From: Rhodobacteraceae bacterium UBA3069
GTDB taxonomy: Bacteria > Pseudomonadota > Alphaproteobacteria > Rhodobacterales > Rhodobacteraceae
Length of the DNA: 11,603 bases
Direction of reading: 5' to 3'
Assembly (NCBI GenBank): GCA_002366795.1
Contig: DFBX01000126.1
Coordinates: forward strand, 1-11,603
Both the position numbers and the translations under genes were made by a program. Positions 1-5,289 of the stretch are shown one piece after another. The notes under the pieces were generated by a model. It had not been told where the DNA came from and ran no database searches. It saw only the letters and a list, made by a program, of their open reading frames with translations. Position 1 is the stretch's first letter. The number at the start of each line of letters is the position of its first letter.

Positions 1-75
1 ACTTCCGCATCATATCAGATCAAAATCTCCGGGTTTTCGAGGGATAGGGGTATACCTGAAATTTAATTGGCTTCA

Positions 76-330
76 TCACTCACCAATTTGACCTGTCTCG
101 GCGTCTTTGATATCATGATCCGCCTGTTTGCGTTCATGATACGATTCCATCTTTGAAGGCCGTCGAGGTGGGCGACGGCCAGTCTTCACATAGCCGTTCT
201 TGTTGCTGACGGGTTTGATCTTGTGCTTCGTCGCAGCTTTGTCCTGTGCATCTTTGATATGAGACACAGCACTGAGATGTTTGTTCTCTGTGATCGCCGC
301 TGCGCCATGCACGCGATACGTCTTCAGCAA
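76..330 (-). CDS. doubtful small hypothetical protein, 84 aa
   Basis: I do not recognise this ORF. It is Lys/Arg/His-rich with a basic middle (GRRPPRRPSK) and no hydrophobic segment. It would begin at TTG (328-330), has no convincing Shine-Dalgarno sequence, and an in-frame stop lies just upstream, so it cannot be longer at the N-terminus. The stretch has lower G+C than the rest of the window, which fits either horizontally acquired DNA or non-coding sequence. It could be a remnant of a DNA-binding or mobile-element protein, but nothing visible proves this. It is listed only because it is the longest ORF in this stretch that does not run into aroQ. Confidence 0.2.
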   Translation of the reverse strand: MLKTYRVHGAAAITENKHLSAVSHIKDAQDKAATKHKIKPVSNKNGYVKTGRRPPRRPSKMESYHERKQADHDIKDAETGQIGE

Positions 331-390
331 TTTTTAGGGCAGAGTGACACTTTTGCTTTGCTCACGGGTTCCATTTTAGCTTTGCAGCTA

Positions 391-406
391 CCCCCCCCCT
401 TTTTTT
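391..406. repeat. C9-T7 homopolymer tract
   Basis: Nine consecutive C (391-399) are followed by seven T (400-406). Such runs are prone to slippage and to sequencing-length errors. The tract is about 190 bases upstream of aroQ and not inside a credible gene, so any effect would be on spacing or promoter strength, not on reading frame. Confidence 0.7.
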
Positions 407-515
407 ACTCGCATAATCAGTATTATGTTAAAGGAAGGGATAAAATTGCCGGCCCGCAACGGCCCATAATACAATCACGTAGAACGCGAATTGCCGAGAC
501 GCCTGAACGCCATAC

Positions 516-544
516 TTGCACTGACGCCTTAGGTTTCCTAGAAA
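516..544 (+). promoter_or_regulatory. candidate promoter of aroQ-luxR
   Basis: TTGCAC (516-521) and TAGAAA (539-544) are separated by 17 bases, an acceptable housekeeping-sigma promoter. It would start transcription near 551, about 48 bases before the aroQ ATG. The -10 lies within a small AGGTTT/AAACCT hairpin (531-548). The hexamers are weak matches, so this is only a candidate. Confidence 0.35.
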
Positions 545-598
545 ACCTGACCAGTGGTCCGAAATTCATACGGCCCCGACACCAGGGAAATTTTGCGC

Positions 599-1039
599 AT
601 GACCTCGATCCTGATCCTCAACGGTCCCAACCTCAACCTGTTGGGCACGCGCCAACCCGAGGTCTATGGCTCTACCACGCTGGCGGATATCGAAAGCGCC
701 TGCCGCGGCAAGGCCGAGGACATGGGCGTCGCGCTGGATTTCCAGCAATCGAACCACGAAGGCGTATTGATTGATGCGATTCATACGGCCAAGGGCCGCC
801 ATGACGGGATCATCCTGAACGCGGGTGCCCTCACCCACACATCGATCGCCATCATGGATGCGATCAATTCGGTCGAGCTGCCGGTGATCGAGCTGCACCT
901 GTCGAACATCCATGCGCGCGAGTCGTTTCGCCACAAGTCCTGGATCGCGCCCGTTGCCCTTGGACAGATTTGCGGATTCGGGGCGCATGGGTATAGTCTG
1001 GCCATTGACGCGCTTGCCGCGCATTTTGGGAAAACTTGA
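599..1039 (+). CDS. aroQ: type II 3-dehydroquinate dehydratase (3-dehydroquinase)
   Basis: Catalyses the dehydration of 3-dehydroquinate to 3-dehydroshikimate in the cytosolic shikimate pathway for aromatic amino acids. The 146-residue product has the usual length of the dodecameric type II family. The N-terminal motif NGPNLNLLGTRQPEVYG carries the active-site-loop Arg18 and catalytic Tyr23. NAGALTHTSIA (74-84) supplies Asn74 and His80. ELHLSNIHARESFRHKS (98-114) holds the general-acid His100 and Arg111. The start at ATG 599 was chosen over an upstream in-frame start (554) because AGGGA at 584-588 lies 10 bases before it and family members begin a few residues before ILNGPN. The stop is one base before the next ATG, so translation is probably coupled to the LuxR gene. 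Identification is secure. Confidence 0.97.
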   Translation: MTSILILNGPNLNLLGTRQPEVYGSTTLADIESACRGKAEDMGVALDFQQSNHEGVLIDAIHTAKGRHDGIILNAGALTHTSIAIMDAINSVELPVIELHLSNIHARESFRHKSWIAPVALGQICGFGAHGYSLAIDALAAHFGKT

Positions 1040-1040
1040 C

Positions 1041-1811
1041 ATGACAACGATGCGCTATCTGGAGCTGCTGACCGACACCCGCAGCATCGAAGAATTGTGG
1101 GAAATGCATTGCAGCAAGATGGCGTCTTACGGGTTTGACAGGCTGCTCTATGGGTTTACGCGCTATCGGACCGAAAACTCGCTGGGCAACCCCGAGGATT
1201 TCGTTGTTCTGTCGAACCACCATCCCGACTATACTGACCGTTTTATTGGTGATGGCCTTTATTTTCACGCACCGATGACGCAATGGGCTATCCACAATAC
1301 CGGCGCGTGTAGTTGGCGAGAGCTGGCCGAACGGACCAACCTTGATACCCTGACCGAGAACGAACGGCGCGTGATCGCCTTGAACCTGTCGCAAAAGGTA
1401 CAAGCCGGATACACGATAAGCTTCAATTCGTTGTCGATGCGTAACCGCGGCGCGATCGCGCTGACCGCCGCAGACGGCATCATGCAGGATCAGGTAGATG
1501 CGGTCTGGCAACAGCATGGCCAGGACATCCTTGTGATGAACAATGTCGCGCATCTCAAGATCCTGTCGCTGCCCTATTCCGGGCCGGGAAAACCGCTGAC
1601 CAAGCGCCAGATCGAAGCGCTGGAGTGGGTTGGCGATGGCAAGACCACACAGGATATCGCGATGCTGATGGGGCTGACCCCAGCCACGGTCGAGAAGCAC
1701 CTGCGCTTGGCCCGTGAGGCGCTGAACGTCGAAACCACCGCCCAAGCGGTTCTGAAAGCGGCATTCAAAAATCAGATGTTCATTTTTGACGGCGAGCCCG
1801 TGTTGCCCTGA
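1041..1811 (+). CDS. LuxR-family transcriptional regulator, autoinducer-binding domain plus GerE HTH (solo)
   Basis: A 256-residue cytosolic regulator with the LuxR layout: an N-terminal autoinducer-binding domain (about 15-165) and a C-terminal GerE-type helix-turn-helix (about 184-246; LTKRQIEALEWVGDGKTTQD, then TPATVEKHLRLAREAL). Some ligand-pocket positions seem kept: Trp92, matching the Trp in the second half of the TraR pocket, and Gly123 in QAGYTIS. The usual Trp and the Asp of the Asp-Pro pair appear replaced (DRF at 66-68; HAP at 76-78), by eye alignment. No luxI-type synthase is in the window, so it is a LuxR solo here. It resembles VjbR-like regulators of Rhodobacterales/Rhizobiales, but orthology is not proven. 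GGGA (1028-1031) is a modest RBS, and the start is one base after the aroQ stop. Ligand and targets cannot be read from the sequence. Confidence 0.9.
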   Translation: MTTMRYLELLTDTRSIEELWEMHCSKMASYGFDRLLYGFTRYRTENSLGNPEDFVVLSNHHPDYTDRFIGDGLYFHAPMTQWAIHNTGACSWRELAERTNLDTLTENERRVIALNLSQKVQAGYTISFNSLSMRNRGAIALTAADGIMQDQVDAVWQQHGQDILVMNNVAHLKILSLPYSGPGKPLTKRQIEALEWVGDGKTTQDIAMLMGLTPATVEKHLRLAREALNVETTAQAVLKAAFKNQMFIFDGEPVLP

Positions 1812-2136
1812 CCCGACGCGGATTGATCAAACGGTCAGTTTTCGGGCTTAATGTTCTTGATTTAGCAACAGCATTCTACCCAAAAGCGAAACCCTAGCTA
1901 AATGGGTAGGGAATCCCTTACTTTCTTAATTGCGCGTTAATTGGCATTCTGCAATCGTTCCGTGAGTGGTGGCTTTAGCCAAGGAACATCGGGAAGATCA
2001 CCCCTGAGATTTCAGGGCCCTGCCTTTCCGCCGGACAATCCGGACGTCGGCCCGAGGTGTATAATCAGCCTCGGGTCGGCACTATCGGCCCGCTCCCCCT
2101 CTCATCCCCATTGTCCCGGGGGTAGTAGCCAAAAAG
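1812..2136. other. convergent intergenic region with dyads and hairpins; possible 3' UTR or ncRNA
   Basis: No convincing gene is present. From left to right it holds a dyad CTACCCA/TGGGTAG (1876-1882, 1903-1909), the palindrome AGGGAATCCCT (1909-1919), and TTAA-N7-TTAA (1926-1940). It then holds hairpins CCCTGA/TCAGGG (2002-2007, 2012-2017; 4-nt loop) and CCCGAGG/CCTCGGG (2051-2057, 2069-2075), the second extendable with wobble pairs to about 11 bp. The next plus-strand terminator is at 2137-2171. Either the aroQ-luxR mRNA has a 3' UTR of about 330 nt, or a separate structured RNA is made here. No known RNA family was recognised. Confidence 0.45.
1926..1940. promoter_or_regulatory. TTAA-N7-TTAA, CtrA-type binding site (candidate)
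   Basis: TTAA at 1926-1929 and TTAA at 1937-1940 are separated by exactly seven bases, matching the known full CtrA recognition pattern of alphaproteobacteria. It lies 115 bases after the LuxR stop, beside the AGGGAATCCCT palindrome. A chance match is possible, because the surrounding bases are AT-rich. No good -10 element was found at the matching distance on either strand. Confidence 0.35.
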
Positions 2137-2171
2137 AAACGGTGCCGTCCCTGGGGGCGGCACCGTTTTTT
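2137..2171. terminator. bidirectional Rho-independent terminator
   Basis: A perfect 11-bp stem pairs 2137-2147 with 2158-2168 around a 10-base loop. The plus strand leaves the stem into a run of six T (2166-2171). The minus strand leaves it into TTTCTTTTT (2139-2131). It sits 53 bases after the tsf stop on the minus strand, so it should end the rpsB-tsf transcript, and it can also end plus-strand transcription arriving from aroQ-luxR. Confidence 0.9.
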
Positions 2172-2223
2172 CTTTGATCGGTCGGTGAAAGACTGCGGCC
2201 GGATCAACCGGCCGCAAGAAGAA

Positions 2224-3102
2224 TCAGGCGCCCGCTGCGGTCTTGGCGACTTCGGCTGCAAAATCCTCTTTCACTACTTCGATGCCTTCGCCCACTTCCA
2301 GCCGGACGAAACCGGTGACGGTCACGCCTGCTTCCTTGGCGGCGGCTTCGACGGTCAGGTCGGGGTTCACAACGAACGCCTGGCCCAGCAGGGTCGATTC
2401 GGCGATGAATTTCTTCATCCGGCCTTCGATCATCTTCTCGATCACCTGCTCCGGCTTACCGGATTCGCGGGCGATATCGATTTGAACCTGCTTTTCCTTC
2501 TCGACCACGGCGGGGTCAAGATCGGCTTCGGACAGCGACGCAGGGTTGGCTGCGGCGATGTGCATGGCAACCTGGCGGCCAAATGCTTCGTTGTCACCGG
2601 TCATTGCGACCAGAACGCCGATTTTGCCCATTCCTTCGGTGACCGCGTTGTGCACGTACGAAACGACCTTGTCGCCCGAAATTTTCTGCATCCGGCGCAG
2701 GGTCATGTTCTCACCGATTTTCGCGATGGCGTCGGTCAGAACGGTCGCGACGGGCTTGCCGTTGATTTCAGCGGCGTTCAGCGCGTCGATGTCGTCTACT
2801 TTCAGCGCGGCCTCGGCGATGGAAGCAACCATGCCTTGGAATTCAGCGTTCTTGCCGACGAAATCGGTTTCGGAGTTGACTTCGACAGCGACAGCGGAGC
2901 CACCATCAACAGCCACGGCCACCAGACCTTCGGCGGCGGTGCGGCCGGACTTCTTGGCGGCTTTCGCCAGGCCTTTGGTGCGCAGCCAGTCGATTGCGGC
3001 TTCCATGTCACCATCGGTTTCGGTCAGCGCTTTTTTCGCGTCCATCATGCCTGCGCCCGACGTTTCGCGCAGTTCTTTCACCATTGCAGCAGTGATCGCC
3101 AT
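2224..3102 (-). CDS. tsf: translation elongation factor Ts (EF-Ts)
   Basis: EF-Ts is the guanine-nucleotide exchange factor that releases GDP from EF-Tu in the cytoplasm. The 292-residue product has the family architecture: an N-terminal UBA-like domain (MAITAAMVKELRETSGAGM, then MDAKKAL, about 1-45) with the conserved MMDAKKAL motif, then the core dimerisation domains beginning with EVNSETDFVGKNAEF (the TDFV motif that contacts EF-Tu). Length is normal for alphaproteobacteria. A strong RBS GAGGAG (3115-3110) lies 7 bases before the ATG. It follows rpsB in the classical rpsB-tsf order with a gap of 110 bases. Nothing unusual is seen in the protein. Confidence 0.98.
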   Translation of the reverse strand: MAITAAMVKELRETSGAGMMDAKKALTETDGDMEAAIDWLRTKGLAKAAKKSGRTAAEGLVAVAVDGGSAVAVEVNSETDFVGKNAEFQGMVASIAEAALKVDDIDALNAAEINGKPVATVLTDAIAKIGENMTLRRMQKISGDKVVSYVHNAVTEGMGKIGVLVAMTGDNEAFGRQVAMHIAAANPASLSEADLDPAVVEKEKQVQIDIARESGKPEQVIEKMIEGRMKKFIAESTLLGQAFVVNPDLTVEAAAKEAGVTVTGFVRLEVGEGIEVVKEDFAAEVAKTAAGA

Positions 3103-3130
3103 GTTACGGCTCCTCGAAATTCTTTTGAAA

Positions 3131-3197
3131 CGGGTTCCGGGGGCGGTCTATCCGCCACCCGGTGACATTTTCATGACGGGCGGGTGCAAAGGCACCC
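3131..3197 (-). other. hairpins in the rpsB-tsf intergenic gap
   Basis: Two stem-loops lie between rpsB and tsf. One is GGGTGC/GCACCC (3182-3187, 3192-3197; 4-base loop), 15 bases after the rpsB stop. The other is GGCGG/CCGCC (3142-3146, 3152-3156) enclosed by CGGGT/ACCCG (3131-3135, 3157-3161) with a bulge on one side. Neither is followed by a U-tract on the minus strand, so they look like RNA-stabilising or pausing structures that could set the S2 to EF-Ts ratio, not full terminators. Their function is inferred. Confidence 0.45.
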
Positions 3198-3212
3198 TGC
3201 CCCGTGCATGGA

Positions 3213-3971
3213 TCAGGCTTCGGCCACGGCCTCTTCGGCGGGGGCTTCGTCCAGCGCGCCAAGGTCCACACCGGCGGCGCCCATCTGGGCGGTCATGCCG
3301 TCCAGCGCAGCGCGGGATGCCAGATCGCAATACAGCGCGATGGCGCGTGCCGCGTCGTCGTTGCCGGGAATGATGTAGTCGATGCCATCGGGCGAGCAGT
3401 TGGTGTCAACGACGGCCACAACGGGGATGCCCAGCTTGTTGGCTTCGGCGATTGCCAGTTGCTCTTTTTTCACGTCGATGACGAACAGCAGGTCGGGAAC
3501 GCCGCCCATTTCGCGGATGCCGCCCAGGGACGCGTTCAGCTTCTCCTGCTCGCGCTCCATGCCCAGACGCTCTTTCTTGGTCAGGCCTTCAAAGCCGCGC
3601 TCGGCTGCTTCGTCGATCGTTTTCAAACGGTTGATCGACTGCGAAACGGTCTGCCAGTTGGTCAGCGTTCCGCCCAGCCAACGGTGGTTCATGTAATACT
3701 GCGCGCATTTCTCAGCAGCATCGGCGACGGGCTGTGCGGCCTGACGCTTGGTGCCGACGAACAGAACACGGCCGTTTTTCGCCACGGTGTCACGGATGAC
3801 TTTCAGCGCCGCGTCCAGCATGGGAACGGTCTGGGTCAGGTCCATGATGTGGATGCCGTTGCGCGCACCGTAGATGAACTCGCCCATACGGGGGTTCCAA
3901 CGCTGCGTCTGGTGACCAAAGTGAACGCCGGCTTCAAGCAGCTGACGCATGGAGAACTCGGGAAGAGCCAT
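3213..3971 (-). CDS. rpsB: 30S ribosomal protein S2
   Basis: S2 is a structural protein of the small ribosomal subunit, bound at the back of the 30S head/body junction. The 252-residue product begins with MALPEFSMRQLLEAGVHFGH and continues with the S2 signatures TQRWNPRMGEFIYGARNGIH, RWLGGTLTNW, GGVPDLLFVIDVKKE and GIPVVAVVDTNCSPDGIDY. The C-terminus carries a short acidic, Ala/Glu-rich extension (about 235-252), as often seen in alphaproteobacterial S2. The RBS AAGGA is about 7 bases before the ATG. It is transcribed with tsf from the promoter at 4090-4118, with a leader of roughly 110 nt that could host S2 autoregulation. Confidence 0.98.
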   Translation of the reverse strand: MALPEFSMRQLLEAGVHFGHQTQRWNPRMGEFIYGARNGIHIMDLTQTVPMLDAALKVIRDTVAKNGRVLFVGTKRQAAQPVADAAEKCAQYYMNHRWLGGTLTNWQTVSQSINRLKTIDEAAERGFEGLTKKERLGMEREQEKLNASLGGIREMGGVPDLLFVIDVKKEQLAIAEANKLGIPVVAVVDTNCSPDGIDYIIPGNDDAARAIALYCDLASRAALDGMTAQMGAAGVDLGALDEAPAEEAVAEA

Positions 3972-4089
3972 GTCTTTTTCCTTTCCGGTTTACGCCTCGG
4001 CGGGGTGTCAGGGCATTTGCCCAACCGGCGGACCTGCAAGGATGTCTCCCTCACAAGGCCCAACCCCACCTGCGGGTTTGAGTAGCGCG

Positions 4090-4118
4090 CCTATACACGC
4101 CCCCTGCCCCCTCGGCAA
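4090..4118 (-). promoter_or_regulatory. promoter of rpsB-tsf
   Basis: Read on the minus strand, TTGCCG (4118-4113) and TATAGG (4095-4090) are separated by exactly 17 bases containing two GGGGG blocks. This puts the transcript start near 4083 and leaves a leader of about 110 nt before the rpsB ATG at 3971. It is the best-matching promoter in the window and its position fits a strongly expressed ribosomal operon. Confidence 0.6.
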
Positions 4119-4152
4119 GTGCATTGCGTTTTATTTCGCGGCTTTTTGCGCG

Positions 4153-5289
4153 CTACAGGAACACCCGTTCAACCACCCAATAGCCGCCGATCAACGCCAT
4201 CACGCCCGACGCGGGCATGGCAATCGCCTGTCGGTACCATGTTTTGCCGCGAAACCATACACCTACGCCAAGGAATGCAAGTGCGATCACCGTCAGCTGC
4301 CCCAGTTCCACCCCGACGTTGAACCCGATCAGCGCGGGAATGAACTGCGCCTGCGGCAGGCCGAATTCCCCAAGGACCGAGGCAAAGCCAAGCCCGTGCA
4401 GCAGACCAAAGGCAAAGATCACCAAGGGCCGCCAGCGGTGCAGCTTGCCATCAACGATGATATTTTCCACCGCCACCCAGCAGATAGAGGCGGCGATCAG
4501 CGGCTCGACGATGCTGGCGGGCACGTTGACCAGCCCAAGCGCCCCCGCAGCCAGCGTGACCGTATGCGCCAGCGTAAAGGCCGAGATTTGCCAAAGCAGC
4601 GGACGCAAGTGCGGCGACAGGAAAAACAGGCCCAGCACGAACAGGATATGATCCAGCCCCTTGGGCAGGATGTGGTCGAAGCCTACCGGCACGTATTCGG
4701 CAAAGGCCTGCGGTCCGCTCAGCTGCGCCGCACCCCCTGCCAAGGGAAAGACGGGGCTGGCATCGCCACCCTCGATATAGCCGGTATAAGGGTCGTCCAC
4801 GCCCTGTTGGCGCAGCACGATTTCGCCATTGCCCGCCGCCCAGCGGAATTGGAAATCCTGCGCACCGTCCGGCATCGGCGCGACAAAGGTCAGGTCGCTG
4901 GCGCGGGGCAGATCGACATTACCCGCGGGATTCAAGGTCATGTCTTTAAACGTCATTTCCAAAGGCGTGCCATCCACGAGCAAGGTAAACCCGTCCAGCA
5001 AACCCCGCATCCCCGCCATGACCTGCGGTCGCAGCGCCTCGGCTTCAAGGATGCGCAGCGCGTGATATCTGTCGGTTTCTTCTGCTTCGTCCGTGTCGGC
5101 CACGCCATCCAGATCTATGCCCGCCAGAAACGCCTCGGCGTTCAGGCGCAGTTCCAGCACGGCTTGTCCGTCCCGTACGTAAAGATTGGCGATGGTCGGC
5201 GTCACCTCATGCGCGGTCGAAACCGTGGCAAGGCTTGACAACACCCAAATCAACAGCAGCTTGACTGCCATGAAACTTTTAGCCCGCAT
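4153..5289 (-). CDS. HupE/UreJ-type membrane protein with signal peptide (putative metal permease)
   Basis: A 378-residue protein. Residues 1-26 form a signal peptide (MRAKSFMAVK basic start, hydrophobic core, STA cleavage site), giving a mature start at His27-Glu28-Val29. Residues 27-200 are a periplasmic region. Residues 200-378 are a multi-helix membrane domain of the HupE/UreJ_2 type with ordered His/Asp/Glu motifs: GFDHILPKGLDHILF (Asp205-His206, Asp213-His214), FTLAHTVTL (His242), GLLHGLGFA (His298), FNVGVELGQL (Glu328). Related HupE/UreJ proteins are linked to Ni/Co uptake, but the metal here is not shown. ATG 5289 was chosen because GAGGA (5299-5295) lies 5 bases upstream and it gives a better basic n-region. 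The alternative ATG 5271 (372 aa) has no RBS. Either start overlaps the start of the divergent DUF4198 gene. No hydrogenase or urease genes are nearby. Confidence 0.88.
   Translation of the reverse strand: MRAKSFMAVKLLLIWVLSSLATVSTAHEVTPTIANLYVRDGQAVLELRLNAEAFLAGIDLDGVADTDEAEETDRYHALRILEAEALRPQVMAGMRGLLDGFTLLVDGTPLEMTFKDMTLNPAGNVDLPRASDLTFVAPMPDGAQDFQFRWAAGNGEIVLRQQGVDDPYTGYIEGGDASPVFPLAGGAAQLSGPQAFAEYVPVGFDHILPKGLDHILFVLGLFFLSPHLRPLLWQISAFTLAHTVTLAAGALGLVNVPASIVEPLIAASICWVAVENIIVDGKLHRWRPLVIFAFGLLHGLGFASVLGEFGLPQAQFIPALIGFNVGVELGQLTVIALAFLGVGVWFRGKTWYRQAIAMPASGVMALIGGYWVVERVFL
5235..5272 (+). promoter_or_regulatory. candidate -35 (TTGACA) for a near-leaderless DUF4198 transcript
   Basis: A perfect TTGACA at 5235-5240 lies inside the HupE-like gene. 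Normal spacing would place transcription start at about 5269-5272, which is the DUF4198 ATG itself (5270). This agrees with the absence of any Shine-Dalgarno sequence before that ATG. The matching -10 (about 5257-5264) is poor, so the promoter may need an activator or may not be real. Confidence 0.3.

Larger units (their letters stand above)
331..598. other. AT-richer non-coding region upstream of aroQ
   Basis: No credible coding sequence is visible. The region holds a homopolymer block (nine C then seven T, 391-406), a candidate sigma-70-type promoter (516-544) and a short hairpin (531-536 pairing with 543-548, loop of six) that overlaps the candidate -10. Its base composition is less G+C-rich than the flanking genes. 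Confidence 0.5.

Noticed and set aside
223..774. 183-codon plus-strand open frame spanning the left region into aroQ
   Set aside because: It crosses the C9T7 tract and continues out of frame inside aroQ; composition is not protein-like.
2051..2075. TATAAT at 2060-2065 as a promoter -10
   Set aside because: It lies in the loop of a strong hairpin, with no -35-like hexamer at 16-18 bases upstream; the RNA hairpin reading is preferred.
1971..2130. 6S RNA or SRP RNA in the intergenic region
   Set aside because: The hallmark conserved segments of 4.5S/SRP RNA are absent, and the long-hairpin-with-central-bubble shape of 6S could not be drawn convincingly by eye.
1941..2177. 78-codon plus-strand open frame between the LuxR gene and tsf
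   Set aside because: It runs through the intergenic hairpins and into the terminator, has no convincing RBS, and looks like low-complexity translation of structured DNA.
2185..3165. Long plus-strand open frame (about 326 codons) across tsf
   Set aside because: It is the antisense of tsf. Its His/Phe/Gly-rich composition is that expected from reading G+C-rich codons backwards, and it shows no family motif.
3204..4085. Plus-strand open frame over rpsB
   Set aside because: Antisense shadow of rpsB, which is unambiguous on the minus strand.
3949..5238. 429-codon plus-strand open frame over the HupE-like gene
   Set aside because: Its product is Gln/Arg/His-rich with no motifs, whereas the minus strand encodes a signal peptide, membrane helices and conserved His motifs.
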